Assembly: GCA_944325585.1 (NCBI GenBank)
Contig: CALVAS010000016.1
Location: 1-33,410 of the forward strand
Origin: Candidatus Gastranaerophilales bacterium
Lineage (GTDB): Bacteria; Cyanobacteriota; Vampirovibrionia; Gastranaerophilales; Gastranaerophilaceae
Reading direction: 5' to 3'
DNA length: 33,410 bases
In this document: in pieces, positions 7,641 through 15,500 of the stretch
Position numbering within the stretch: position 1 is the first letter of the stretch
Layout of the letters: each line of letters opens with the position of its first letter
The notes under the pieces: model-generated
The model's database searches: none
Told to the model about the DNA's origin: nothing
The model's input: the letters and a program-made list of their open reading frames with translations, nothing else
Made by a program: the position numbers and the translations under genes

Positions 7641-8333
7641 GTGAATAGAAAAGATTTAAAACGATTTATGCAAGTAACGCTGATTGCGGCGTCGGTAACA
7701 ATAACACTTCCGTCGTTTGCGTTCGGCAAAAAAGAGCCGATTATAATTCCGGAAAATTATCCGGCAAAATACAATGCGGAATATGTTGAACGCATCAAAC
7801 CTCTTTATAAGGATGTAAGTGAAGACCATATTTTTCATGTTGCGCTGGATATGCTGAAAGATACAAACGGCGAATTTTCAAGACGTGCAATTTTAGGGAA
7901 CAATCTTTCACAAAAGCCGGTAAGAGTTATGTTTAAAGATTTAAGCACAATAAAACCTGAATATGCGGATTTTGATGCTCTTGGCTGGAAAAAAGGCGGA
8001 AGATTATATATTTTCATAAATCCGAAGCATAAAGATGCCCCTCCGGGCGCAATTGCGGCACTTCTGTCGCATGAAGCTCTTCATCAGGACGAATACAATT
8101 CCATAGCTGAAGAAACCTACGCATGGACAATGGAAGCGTCTGTCTGGTGCGAAATTCTGGATGTTTTCCCTGAAAGCGACGAAAATCTTCACCCGCTGGT
8201 AACTCGTGAAAATACATTAAAAAAACTTTTTGAAAAAGGAAACTATTCAAACAAATACATTAAAAAGACTGTAAGATCCAATGAAGGGTATAAAGGGCTT
8301 CCTGCAACATCGCCGGGGTTTGAAGATTTGTAG
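7641..8333 (+). CDS. Exported putative zinc metallopeptidase (HExxH)
   Basis: The 230-residue product has an N-terminal signal peptide (cut near PSFAFG^KK, residue 29) and the zinc-peptidase motif HEALH at residues 144-148. The SIAEE that follows (154-158) could supply a downstream glutamate ligand, the gluzincin arrangement. A preceding hydrophobic strand and helix (LYIFINP, GAIAALLS) fit the active-site core of small metallopeptidases. I cannot name the family; the substrate may be a periplasmic or cell-wall protein. The start is GTG with GGAGGAG seven nt upstream. The next gene is another envelope protease, CtpA-like, which suggests a processing function for this locus. If the glutamate is not a ligand, it could be an inactive HExxH-like protein. 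Confidence 0.75.
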   Translation: MNRKDLKRFMQVTLIAASVTITLPSFAFGKKEPIIIPENYPAKYNAEYVERIKPLYKDVSEDHIFHVALDMLKDTNGEFSRRAILGNNLSQKPVRVMFKDLSTIKPEYADFDALGWKKGGRLYIFINPKHKDAPPGAIAALLSHEALHQDEYNSIAEETYAWTMEASVWCEILDVFPESDENLHPLVTRENTLKKLFEKGNYSNKYIKKTVRSNEGYKGLPATSPGFEDL

Positions 8334-8392
8334 AACTTTTATAATATCATATATAACTAATTATAAAGTATATTGATTATAAAAGCGCATTG

Positions 8393-9658
8393 ATGTTAAA
8401 TAATCGTATGAAGAGAAATCAGATTATATTATTTATATTGACGGTAATTTGTTTGGTATTATTAAACAAATTCGTGATGAACGTGAATAATAATTATACG
8501 ATTACTGACACAACCGAACTTGTTAATCATGAGCACGTTTCCAGCCAGAAACTTTTTGATAATGTCTGGGCGACCGTTAAAAATAATTATTATGATCCTT
8601 CTATGAATCATCAGTCCTGGGCAAGATGGAAAGAACATTATCACGGCAAAATTAAGACGGATGCGGATGCCAAAGTCGCAATAGATACAATGCTTGCCAG
8701 TCTGGATGATCCTTATTCAAGGTATATGGATAAGGTTGAGTATAATGACCAGAATACTTCAATAAATTCAAAAATCACGGGAATCGGCGTAAATATTGCA
8801 TCTGTTTCGGGGAAAGTTCATATCATAAACGTAATGGACGGAACTCCTGCACAGGCTGCAAATCTTCAGGCGGGAGATGTGATTCTTGATATTAACGGAA
8901 AAGAGGTAAACGGACTTCCGCTTTCGGATGTTGCGGCGCTGGTTCGCGGCCCTGAAAATACAATTGTTGAAATCACTATTCTGCGTAACAAAGATAAATT
9001 CGTAAAAAAAGTTATGCGGAAAGAGATTAAAATAAAAACCGTAAAAAGTTCGGTTGACAAAAATATCGGATATATACAGATTTCAAGTTTTTTGGGAACC
9101 TCAACCCCAAATGAATTTATGGATGCGGTAGAAAAAACAAAAGATACACAGGGGCTTATCCTTGATTTGCGCGGAAATACTGGCGGGCTTTTGCCGAATG
9201 CAATTTTTATCGCAAACCTGTTTATTCAGGACGGCAATCTTGTAAGTATTGTAGGCCGTGACAATTACAGATACGATATTTATGCTCAGGATACAGAATT
9301 TGAAATAGATAAACCCATGATAGTTCTTGTTGACGGCGCAAGCGCAAGTGCAAGCGAAATTTTGTCCGGAGCGCTGAAAGATTACAAAAAAGCAAAACTT
9401 CTCGGCACAAAAACCTTCGGTAAAGGCATGGTTCAAAAAATTATGCCGCTGCCGAACGAAACAGGTCTTAATCTGACGATTGCAAAGTATTTGACCCCGT
9501 CAGGTTCAGACATAAATAAAAAAGGAATTTCTCCTGATATTGAAGTTAAATTGACCATTGACGACATTAAAAACCGTAAAGATGTTCAGCTTGAAACTGC
9601 AAAAGAAATTCTCGGTCAAATGATAAAGCAGGAATCAACAACTGCGCTGGGACAGTAA
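8393..9658 (+). CDS. ctpA: C-terminal processing protease (S41 family, CtpA-like)
   Basis: This 421-residue protease has an N-terminal membrane anchor (about residues 9-28), an S41 N-terminal helical region, a PDZ domain (about 128-200, with GIGV and the core AGDVILDINGKEV) and a catalytic domain with QGLILDLRGNTGG and DGASASASEI. By comparison with CtpB-type enzymes the dyad is Ser319 and Lys344 (in TFGKG), helped by Gln348. These proteases cut exported proteins near their C-termini. Start is uncertain: ATG at 8393 is used here, with a TTG at 8390 and an ATG at 8408 as alternatives. No ribosome binding site is visible, and a possible -10 box (TATAAA, 8378-8383) lies just upstream, so the mRNA may be leaderless or nearly so. 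Confidence 0.93.
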   Translation: MLNNRMKRNQIILFILTVICLVLLNKFVMNVNNNYTITDTTELVNHEHVSSQKLFDNVWATVKNNYYDPSMNHQSWARWKEHYHGKIKTDADAKVAIDTMLASLDDPYSRYMDKVEYNDQNTSINSKITGIGVNIASVSGKVHIINVMDGTPAQAANLQAGDVILDINGKEVNGLPLSDVAALVRGPENTIVEITILRNKDKFVKKVMRKEIKIKTVKSSVDKNIGYIQISSFLGTSTPNEFMDAVEKTKDTQGLILDLRGNTGGLLPNAIFIANLFIQDGNLVSIVGRDNYRYDIYAQDTEFEIDKPMIVLVDGASASASEILSGALKDYKKAKLLGTKTFGKGMVQKIMPLPNETGLNLTIAKYLTPSGSDINKKGISPDIEVKLTIDDIKNRKDVQLETAKEILGQMIKQESTTALGQ

Positions 9659-9662
9659 AAAA

Positions 9663-9914
9663 TTATTTATCTTTGAAAATATTTCTTCTTTCGTAAGTTT
9701 TTTTATCAATTACAAGCCCGCATTTGGAACAGGCAAAAGTTTCTCCGGAACTGTCAATCGGCATAAAAATATGTTCACAATTTGCGCTGTCATCTTCATC
9801 AGTTTCAAACATAGCATCAAGAGGATTTATTGATTTTTCACTCTCATATTTCTCAATCAAATCCTCAACTCTGTCCTTTTTCAGATATTTTACCAGAAGT
9901 TCAATGAAATACAT
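9663..9914 (-). CDS. Small zinc-ribbon protein coupled to cdd
   Basis: The 83-residue protein has a charged helical N-terminus (ELLVKYLKKDRVEDLIEKYE) and a C-terminal CSKCG knuckle (after TFA). A CEH motif lies about 17 residues earlier, so a Cys-His/Cys-Cys zinc site is plausible. I do not recognise the family. Its ATG at 9914 falls 2 nt after the cdd stop codon and has no ribosome binding site of its own, so it is probably translated by coupling to cdd. Whether it is functionally linked to cytidine deamination is unknown. Confidence 0.75.
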   Translation of the reverse strand: MYFIELLVKYLKKDRVEDLIEKYESEKSINPLDAMFETDEDDSANCEHIFMPIDSSGETFACSKCGLVIDKKTYERRNIFKDK

Positions 9915-9916
9915 AT

Positions 9917-10300
9917 TTATAACTTAAATCTTCCGGGCAAAAGCTCGTTGAAATTTCTTATTTTTAACCCTTCGCCTGTTTCTGTTATTATATCAATTCC
10001 GTCATCCGAACAGAATTCGGAAATAACCTGTCTGCATGCTCCGCACGGCAGACAATCCTCCATGTTTGGCGAATAAATCGCAATTGCTTTAATCTCCTTT
10101 TCTCCGTTTGCAATTGCATTTCCGATGGCGTTTCGTTCCGCACAAATCGTTAAACCGAAACTGGAATTTTCAAAATTGCAGCCGTAATAATAATTCCCGC
10201 TGTTTCCAAGTACACACGCACCGACCGGAAAACGAGAATATGGTGAATATGAATTTTCTGACGCCTTTTTTGCTTTCTCCATCAAAAATTGATAATCCAT
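9917..10300 (-). CDS. cdd: Cytidine deaminase
   Basis: The 127-residue enzyme deaminates cytidine and deoxycytidine to the uridine forms in pyrimidine salvage. It shows the substrate-side SPYSRFPVGA (residues 19-28), the zinc ligand and catalytic glutamate in CAERNAI (Cys53, Glu55) and the second zinc pair PCGACRQ (Cys86, Cys89), with the length of the homotetrameric class. An in-frame TTG at 10327 would add nine residues, but GGAG lies 7 nt before the ATG at 10300, which gives the standard family N-terminus, so the shorter form is chosen. The small zinc-ribbon gene follows 2 nt downstream. Confidence 0.96.
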   Translation of the reverse strand: MDYQFLMEKAKKASENSYSPYSRFPVGACVLGNSGNYYYGCNFENSSFGLTICAERNAIGNAIANGEKEIKAIAIYSPNMEDCLPCGACRQVISEFCSDDGIDIITETGEGLKIRNFNELLPGRFKL

Positions 10301-10444
10301 GCCGATTCTCCTGTTCTGATTTTCCAAGGCTCCACGATTATTCGGGATTTAAAAAGACGCATTTTCTAAAATGCCGTCAGGTTTATTCATATTTTAATTT
10401 AATCCTCTTTAAAAATAATCGGTTAGTTGTATGAGAAAATTCTG

Positions 10445-10453
10445 TGATACAAT
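10445..10453 (+). promoter_or_regulatory. Extended -10 promoter of the exported protein at 10460
   Basis: TGATACAAT matches an extended -10 element (TG, one base, TACAAT at 10448-10453). It ends 6 nt before the ATG, with no ribosome binding site between, which implies a leaderless transcript. A weak -35 (TTGTAT, 10427-10432) is only 15 bp upstream. Confidence 0.55.
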
Positions 10454-10459
10454 AATATT

Positions 10460-11275
10460 ATGAAAATATTTTTGAAACTTCTGCTTTTATTTGCTGTAAT
10501 GCTGCCGCTGAAAACATATGCGGTAACCTTCAATGTTCTTGTGCTTCCCGCAGATCTTTTGAATGTTTGTACAAATTATTATTGTCATGAAGAAGTTTCA
10601 AATATTTTTGCAGAGGATGTGATTGAAAATTTCAACGCATCAGCCGGAGTGAATGCGCCGTCGCTGGAGTCTGTCCGCGCTGCAATTGCAGCCAATCCGA
10701 CATTAAAAGCCTTAACGACAAATACTTTGAGAAAATATAATCGCGCAAATAATATTGACATGGAAGCCGTAAAAAAAATATCTGATGCCTTTTCAGCAAA
10801 ATCAGTTCTTTTGATTTCAAGCACGGCGATGACAAAGAAGAGTAATTTGAGAAGAAGCGTCTGGGAAGTTCTTGATCTTTCAAGCAGTTTCGGAATCGTT
10901 TACCCTTACGAACTTGAAACCAATGCGGTGCTTATTGATACGGTGAACGGACTTGTTATGTGGAGCGGAAATTATAAGAAAAAACTCGGAAATAATAATA
11001 ACGAGTTTAAAGCAAAATCACCGTCCGAAGCGGCTCTTAAAGTAGAACAGCTTGATATGTACGGAAAAGCAATTGTCGGACGAAGCATTGCGCAAAACGT
11101 TATATTAAGATTTTTCCCTAAAACTTCCAATCCTGTAGTATCGCCCAAAAGCACGGAAAATGCAGCGCCCAGTACATTTTTCCGTATGAATCCGCCAAGT
11201 TATGACACTTTGCGCTCCAAGGAAATTAAGGGTGAAAACGAAAGTGATTTTGGTGAAATAATTTACGGGCTTTGA
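10460..11275 (+). CDS. Exported protein of unknown function
   Basis: The 271-residue product has a signal peptide (MKIFLKLLLLFAVMLPLKTYA, cut before VTFN). The mature part mixes helices with strands: FNVLVLPADLL, AKSVLLISSTAM, and TVNGLVMWSGNYKKK. The alternation of a predicted nucleotide-fold-like strand with the phrase LIDTVNGLVMWSG recalls periplasmic proteins of the CsgG/TolB-N kind, in which a variable product is assembled from a strand ending in W(S/K)G. That resemblance is only by eye. Two cysteines in CTNYYC could form a disulphide. The C-terminus is disordered and proline-rich. It overlaps the convergent gene 11263-11562 by 13 bp and is probably translated from a leaderless mRNA. Confidence 0.78.
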   Translation: MKIFLKLLLLFAVMLPLKTYAVTFNVLVLPADLLNVCTNYYCHEEVSNIFAEDVIENFNASAGVNAPSLESVRAAIAANPTLKALTTNTLRKYNRANNIDMEAVKKISDAFSAKSVLLISSTAMTKKSNLRRSVWEVLDLSSSFGIVYPYELETNAVLIDTVNGLVMWSGNYKKKLGNNNNEFKAKSPSEAALKVEQLDMYGKAIVGRSIAQNVILRFFPKTSNPVVSPKSTENAAPSTFFRMNPPSYDTLRSKEIKGENESDFGEIIYGL

Positions 11276-11562
11276 GGTTTGATAGGCTGCGGACGCGGTT
11301 TAAACTGAGGGTTTAGTTTTTGTGGGATATTTTGCATCCGCTGGTTGCTGTCTTGATTTTGCGGAAGCATCATTTTATTCTGCGGAATTGAAGTCTTTTC
11401 ATTAAGCCCGTCACCGGTTGATTTTTGCAGATCGTTTTTCATTTCAATCTGACTTGGTGTTGTCGCAGCAACCGCTTCAAGTTCGTCCATACGTGTTTTG
11501 GCATCAATAAAAGCAATCATTCCGACAACCATTATTGAAAATATAATAAAAAAACGTTTCAT
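11263..11562 (-). CDS. Small membrane-anchored or secreted proline/glutamine-rich protein
   Basis: The 99-residue protein has an N-terminal hydrophobic segment (about residues 3-19, FFIIFSIMVVGMIAFI) that is either a signal peptide or an anchor. A disordered tail rich in Gln, Asn and Pro follows (for example PQFKPRPQPIKPQSP). The start is ATG at 11562 with AAGGAG upstream. TATAAT lies within a probable promoter about 30 nt further up. No family is recognised; the tail looks like a periplasm-spanning or wall-binding linker. Confidence 0.7.
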   Translation of the reverse strand: MKRFFIIFSIMVVGMIAFIDAKTRMDELEAVAATTPSQIEMKNDLQKSTGDGLNEKTSIPQNKMMLPQNQDSNQRMQNIPQKLNPQFKPRPQPIKPQSP

Positions 11563-11604
11563 TTTGTTTTCTCCTTAAAGTTTTGTGAATATTATAACTT
11601 TTGC

Positions 11605-11620
11605 GATTTATATATAAATC
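11605..11620. promoter_or_regulatory. 16-bp palindrome between divergent promoters
   Basis: GATTTATATATAAATC is a perfect self-complementary sequence located between the minus-strand gene at 11562 and the promoter of the plus-strand pair starting at 11731. It could be an operator, but AT-rich palindromes arise easily by chance. Confidence 0.35.
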
Positions 11621-11665
11621 AGCCTGTGGCGTTAGTTCCCTGTACTGTAAATATATTTTTATAAC

Positions 11666-11694
11666 TTGCATAAACACTTTTCTGATGATAAAAT
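11666..11694 (+). promoter_or_regulatory. Promoter of the zinc-ribbon/radical-SAM pair
   Basis: TTGCAT (11666-11671), a 17-bp spacer and TAAAAT (11689-11694), preceded by TGA as in extended -10 promoters. The downstream leader carries a ribosome binding site (AGAGG) before the ATG at 11731. Confidence 0.7.
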
Positions 11695-11730
11695 GCTGTT
11701 GTTGTTTTGAAGTAATAAAGAGGAAAATTT

Positions 11731-11901
11731 ATGGCAAGATTAATCAGACCGACCTGGGCAATCAGATGCGTTCAATCAGGATGTAAAACATTGTTTGAAG
11801 TCGCACAGCTTGAAAAAGGCAAACAGCAGGAAGTAGTTTGCCCCAACTGCGGTGAACATTATGTTTATCCGATTTTGGACGGACAAGATGAAGAAAAATA
11901 A
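11731..11901 (+). CDS. Small zinc-ribbon protein (56 aa) translationally coupled to a radical-SAM gene
   Basis: The frame MARLIRPTWAIRC... encodes 56 residues with two cysteine pairs, CVQSGC and CPNCG, spaced about 30 residues apart, a typical zinc-ribbon layout. The sequence VVCPNCGEHYVYP matches the rubredoxin-like knuckle of zinc-ribbon adaptor proteins. It has a ribosome binding site (AGAGG, about 9 nt before the ATG) and its stop codon overlaps the start of the next gene in TAATG, so the two proteins are made together. It could help the radical-SAM enzyme bind RNA or a protein partner, but that is inference. It is below the usual length cut-off of gene finders. Confidence 0.8.
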   Translation: MARLIRPTWAIRCVQSGCKTLFEVAQLEKGKQQEVVCPNCGEHYVYPILDGQDEEK

Positions 11902-12824
11902 TGTTTTTTAATAATACTGATAAACGTTATAATCAATATAGTGCATATTTAAAAAATAAATTCGGCGTTAAGGTTTATAAAATAACACTTGATGCCGGTT
12001 TTTCATGTCCGAACCGCGACGGAACAATTTCAACAGGCGGCTGTATATTTTGCGACGAAGGCGGAAGTTTTTCACAGGCGCATTCCAATCTTTTGTCAAT
12101 CGAGGAGCAGATTGAAACAGGAATAAAAAATCTGAGTACAAGATTCAAAGCGCAAAAATTCATGTCATATTTTCAGGCCTATTCAAATACGTATAAACCG
12201 GTAAAAGAACTTGAAAAAATCTATGACTCTTCACTTTCTAACGAACGTATTGTGGGGCTTTCAATCGGAACTCGTCCGGATTGTGTTGATGATGAAAAGT
12301 TAAATCTTATAGCCGGATACAAGGATGATTATTACACATGGATTGAATACGGGCTTCAGTCGGTTCATGACAAAACTTTGAAACGAATAAACCGCGGGCA
12401 TGATTTCGATTGTTTTTTAAGAGCGTATGAAAAGACAAAAGAAAAAGGAATCAATGTCTGTGTGCATGTAATTTTCGGCTTGTGGGAAACTCATGACGAG
12501 ATTATGGCGACAGCTCAAAAACTTTCGGAATTAAAAGTCGACGGCGTAAAAATTCATATGCTTTGCGCGCTTGAAAATACCAGACTTGCAGATTTGTACA
12601 GTGCAGGTGAAATTGATTTTATGAGTGAAGACGATTATATAAAAAACGTTTGTGATTTTTTGGAATATCTTCCGCCCCAAACAACAATTCACAGACTTGC
12701 GGGAAACGGTTTAAAGAAAAATTTAATTGCCCCGCGGTGGCTCGGCAAAAAAATGGATTGTCTAAACAAAATAGACAGAATGCTTGAAATGCGGGGTACT
12801 TATCAGGGTTGCAAAAGTTCATAA
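11901..12824 (+). CDS. YhcC/YtqA-type radical SAM protein
   Basis: The 307-residue protein belongs to the TIGR01212 radical-SAM family (E. coli YhcC, B. subtilis YtqA). The [4Fe-4S] ligands are in CPNRDGTISTGGCIFC (Cys36, Cys48, Cys51), the spaced variant of the usual CxxxCxxC that is typical of this family. GLSIGTRPDC and WIEYGLQSVHDKTLKRINRGH are further family blocks. The biological reaction is not settled. Its ATG is within the stop codon of the small zinc-ribbon gene (TAATG), so translation is coupled. Length is normal; the C-terminus (RGTYQGCKSS) adds a Cys near the end. Confidence 0.93.
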   Translation: MFFNNTDKRYNQYSAYLKNKFGVKVYKITLDAGFSCPNRDGTISTGGCIFCDEGGSFSQAHSNLLSIEEQIETGIKNLSTRFKAQKFMSYFQAYSNTYKPVKELEKIYDSSLSNERIVGLSIGTRPDCVDDEKLNLIAGYKDDYYTWIEYGLQSVHDKTLKRINRGHDFDCFLRAYEKTKEKGINVCVHVIFGLWETHDEIMATAQKLSELKVDGVKIHMLCALENTRLADLYSAGEIDFMSEDDYIKNVCDFLEYLPPQTTIHRLAGNGLKKNLIAPRWLGKKMDCLNKIDRMLEMRGTYQGCKSS

Positions 12825-12973
12825 TCTCTTTACAAAAATCGGATTGTATGAGATAATTAATTTGTGTAAAGTGTTTGTAAATTTTTATTAAAATAATTTA
12901 TTTATAACAGCAAAAAAGTTTTTTTACATCCATTAAACTAACAGAAAAAGTCTATGTAAGAAATGGAGAAAAT

Positions 12974-13738
12974 ATGTTAACAATTCATTCCGGTATTAAT
13001 CAGAATTTAAGACCTGTTTTTGAAGGCAGAAAAGACAAAAACCGCAGACAAGAAGAAACCAAAAACATGTCTGAGGTTGACAGACTCAGAAAAGAATATG
13101 AAAATGACGAAGAACGTTCTCTCTGGGAAAAACAAAGTCAAGGCTTTGAAGAAATGCTTTCTAAAAACGAAGAGAAAATCCCCAAGCAGATGAAAACCGC
13201 AATGCGCGGCGGGGCGGTTCTTGCTGCCGGTGTTCTTGGCGGAATGGCAACCGGATGGAGTGCAAAATATATAATCGCTGCATTTAAAGACATGTCTAAG
13301 TCCAGAGTTGTACAAAATATTGCGGAAAAATTTAATAAAAATATTTCAGAGCCGATTAAAAAAGGCGTTGAAAATTTGAAGTCATTCGTTTCAAAGAAAT
13401 TTACAGCATTAAAACAAACAAAAACTTTCCAAAATAATAAAGCAAAATTAGACAAAAAATTGGATAAATTTAATAATTTATCATTTGTAAGATCAGCAAA
13501 ATCTTTCGGACAAAAAGTGGCTGATAACAAAATAGTCCGAAAAATTACGGGCGGAATTGACAGTGTATTAAGTTTCATAGCTGAAGGTGTTGTAAAAGCC
13601 TATAACAAAATTGCAGGCATAAATTACAAAAATGCTGCGGTCGGAACTGTAAGTGTAGCAGGCGGTGTATCAACAGGTGCGGTTGAAGCTATGGATATGC
13701 AGCGCGAAAATACACGTTTCGTTGAAGGAGAAGAATAA
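12974..13738 (+). CDS. Basic membrane-associated protein of unknown function (first of a coupled pair)
   Basis: This 254-residue lysine-rich protein starts with a short tag (RPVFEGRKDKNRR, residues 13-25), a charged helix, and a glycine/alanine-rich hydrophobic stretch at about residues 80-103 (GAVLAAGVLGGMATGWSAKY). A strongly basic helical middle follows, and then a second small hydrophobic stretch near 222-237 (NAAVGTVSVAGGVSTG). There is no signal peptide. The ATG has GGAG upstream. Its stop overlaps the next ATG (TAATG at 13736-13740). I do not recognise the family; it looks like a lineage-specific membrane-active or effector-type protein. Confidence 0.75.
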   Translation: MLTIHSGINQNLRPVFEGRKDKNRRQEETKNMSEVDRLRKEYENDEERSLWEKQSQGFEEMLSKNEEKIPKQMKTAMRGGAVLAAGVLGGMATGWSAKYIIAAFKDMSKSRVVQNIAEKFNKNISEPIKKGVENLKSFVSKKFTALKQTKTFQNNKAKLDKKLDKFNNLSFVRSAKSFGQKVADNKIVRKITGGIDSVLSFIAEGVVKAYNKIAGINYKNAAVGTVSVAGGVSTGAVEAMDMQRENTRFVEGEE

Positions 13739-14217
13739 TGCAAGTCACTTCAGTATCATTTACAGGAAATGTAAATACAAAACGAGATATTGAAGAAAAA
13801 AGAAAAAAAGTCGGCGAAGCTGCTGTCGGCGGCGGTGCTGTTGCGGCTGCAAGCAGCAAAGCCGGATTTCGCATGTTCAATTCTACTAAAAAGTTGGGAT
13901 ACATGTCTCAAGAGGTTATGGATAACATAAAACTTGCAAGAAAACCGGTAGTGGAAACAAAATCACTATTCAGCCGTTTCGGCAGAATGGCAAAAGAATT
14001 TACTGAAGCCGTAACCGGCTGGGCTCAAAAAACCCCGATTTTGAATAAAGTTGTAAAAAGTAAAGCCTTTATCGGCGCAGCATCCTGCTTTGGATTCGGA
14101 CTTGCGGTTTTGACTTTAATAACCGGACTTACAAATATTGCAACAACTACGACCGCTGCTTATAACGAACATATCAGCAAATCCAAATTTTTAAACTCTT
14201 TAGCTGATGAATCATAG
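13738..14217 (+). CDS. Membrane-associated protein of unknown function (second of a coupled pair)
   Basis: The 159-residue protein begins MQVTSVSFTGNVNTKRDIEE, with the N-terminal F-T-G tag seen in other unknown proteins of this window. It then has a glycine/alanine stretch (residues 29-40, GGGAVAAASSKA), a basic amphipathic middle (ARKPVVETKSLFSRFGRMAKEF) and one probable membrane segment at about 115-138 (FIGAASCFGFGLAVLTLITG). The overall plan resembles the preceding gene, so the two may be diverged duplicates or partner subunits. The 1-nt stop/start overlap means coupled translation. No signal peptide or catalytic motif is visible. Confidence 0.75.
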   Translation: MQVTSVSFTGNVNTKRDIEEKRKKVGEAAVGGGAVAAASSKAGFRMFNSTKKLGYMSQEVMDNIKLARKPVVETKSLFSRFGRMAKEFTEAVTGWAQKTPILNKVVKSKAFIGAASCFGFGLAVLTLITGLTNIATTTTAAYNEHISKSKFLNSLADES

Positions 14218-14325
14218 CTTGTGGCATTATTACCGTGATAAAAAACAGGATGATATTAAAGAAGATTAAAATACAGGAATCGACCGTATTTTAGGAATTT
14301 TGCACTATTCATAAAAATAATTTTC

Positions 14326-14334
14326 TGCTAAAAT
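14326..14334 (+). promoter_or_regulatory. Extended -10 promoter of folP
   Basis: TGCTAAAAT (TG, one base, TAAAAT at 14329-14334) ends 6 nt before the folP ATG and no ribosome binding site intervenes, so a leaderless mRNA is likely. A TTGCAC lies upstream but is 23 bp away, too far for a normal -35 box. Confidence 0.5.
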
Positions 14335-14340
14335 ATATTT

Positions 14341-15483
14341 ATGAATGATTTTGTTTTAAAAGAGATTGAAACGGATAAAATAGAAAAAGAGCTTGAAAAA
14401 ATAGGATTTGATAAGTCGTATAAAGACCGTGCAGCCGATAAATTCAATTACAAAAATATAAAAATTTACTCATTGACACCTGTGCAGGCAAATATTTTAA
14501 AACAAACAGCGCTTTCAGTCGGTGCTGATTGTGCGACGCATCGTGAAGTTATCACATCAAAGGCCGAAAAGAGCGATTGCATTCTTGGCGGAAGTATTTC
14601 TCAATTGAAAAAAATTGCAGAAAAACTTACGTTTCAGCCCTTCGGTTTAAAATTTCTAAGTGAAAAGATTTTATCGTTTGTAGAAACAAAAAAGTACGGG
14701 AAAACAAAGATTGTCGGAATTTTAAATCTTACCCCCGATTCGTTTTCGGATGGCGGGGAATTTTTGGATTATGACAAAGCAAAAGAGCATTTTGAATATA
14801 TGTTCTCAAGCGGCGCGGATATAATAGATATCGGTGCGGAATCCACAAAACCTTATTCAACACGGGTTTCCGACGAAACTCAGATTGACAGAATCCTGCC
14901 TGTTTTAAAGTTTGCGCGGGAAAACGGATTTGATATTCTGATAAGCATTGATACCAGAAGCGCAAAAGTAGCGGAAGAATGTATAAAAAATGGCGCCTCA
15001 ATTATCAATGACGTTTCGGGATTTGATTATGATGAAAATATGGCGGATGTAATTGCAAAATACGGGGTTAAAGTAATTCTTCAGCATTCAAAAGGTGAAC
15101 CGCAAAACATGCAGGATAATCCGGTTTATGAAAGTTTGATGGATGAAATCTATTTGAAATTGAATGAAAAGATAGATTTTGCACTTTCAAAAGGAATAAA
15201 AAAAGAGAATATTATCGTGGATCCCGGAATCGGCTTTGGAAAAACAAGAGAAGATAATTTTGAAATCATAAAGCGGATTAAGGAATTTTACGGACTTGGC
15301 TGCGAGGTTATGCTGGGGCTTTCAAGAAAATCTCTTTTAAATATGGCGGATTATGACAACGAGATGAAAGATATTTTTACTGTTGCATTGAATACCCTTG
15401 CAATTGAAAAAAAAGTGGATTATATTAGAGTACATAATGTGTATTTGCACAAAAAATTGCTTGAAGTAATGGAAAAATATTGA
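14341..15483 (+). CDS. folP: Dihydropteroate synthase with N-terminal extension
   Basis: FolP joins p-aminobenzoate to hydroxymethyl-dihydropterin pyrophosphate in folate synthesis. The catalytic TIM barrel covers about residues 120-380 and shows VGILNLTPDSFSDGG (125-139), GADIIDIGAESTKP, ISIDTR, IINDVSG, DPGIGFGKT and LGLSRKS, then IRVHNV. At 380 residues it is about 100 longer than the E. coli enzyme. The first ~115 residues form a separate alpha/beta domain (KIYSLTPVQANILKQTA, CATHREVI) that some anaerobic bacteria also have; its role is unclear. No other folate gene is adjacent. The second prepilin gene begins 17 nt after the stop, so it may be read from the folP promoter. Confidence 0.95.
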   Translation: MNDFVLKEIETDKIEKELEKIGFDKSYKDRAADKFNYKNIKIYSLTPVQANILKQTALSVGADCATHREVITSKAEKSDCILGGSISQLKKIAEKLTFQPFGLKFLSEKILSFVETKKYGKTKIVGILNLTPDSFSDGGEFLDYDKAKEHFEYMFSSGADIIDIGAESTKPYSTRVSDETQIDRILPVLKFARENGFDILISIDTRSAKVAEECIKNGASIINDVSGFDYDENMADVIAKYGVKVILQHSKGEPQNMQDNPVYESLMDEIYLKLNEKIDFALSKGIKKENIIVDPGIGFGKTREDNFEIIKRIKEFYGLGCEVMLGLSRKSLLNMADYDNEMKDIFTVALNTLAIEKKVDYIRVHNVYLHKKLLEVMEKY

Positions 15484-15500
15484 TAAAGAAGCTTAATATG

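Noticed and set aside
10301-10327. Longer cdd frame from TTG 10327
   Set aside because: GGAG lies 7 nt before the ATG at 10300, and that start gives the standard family length.
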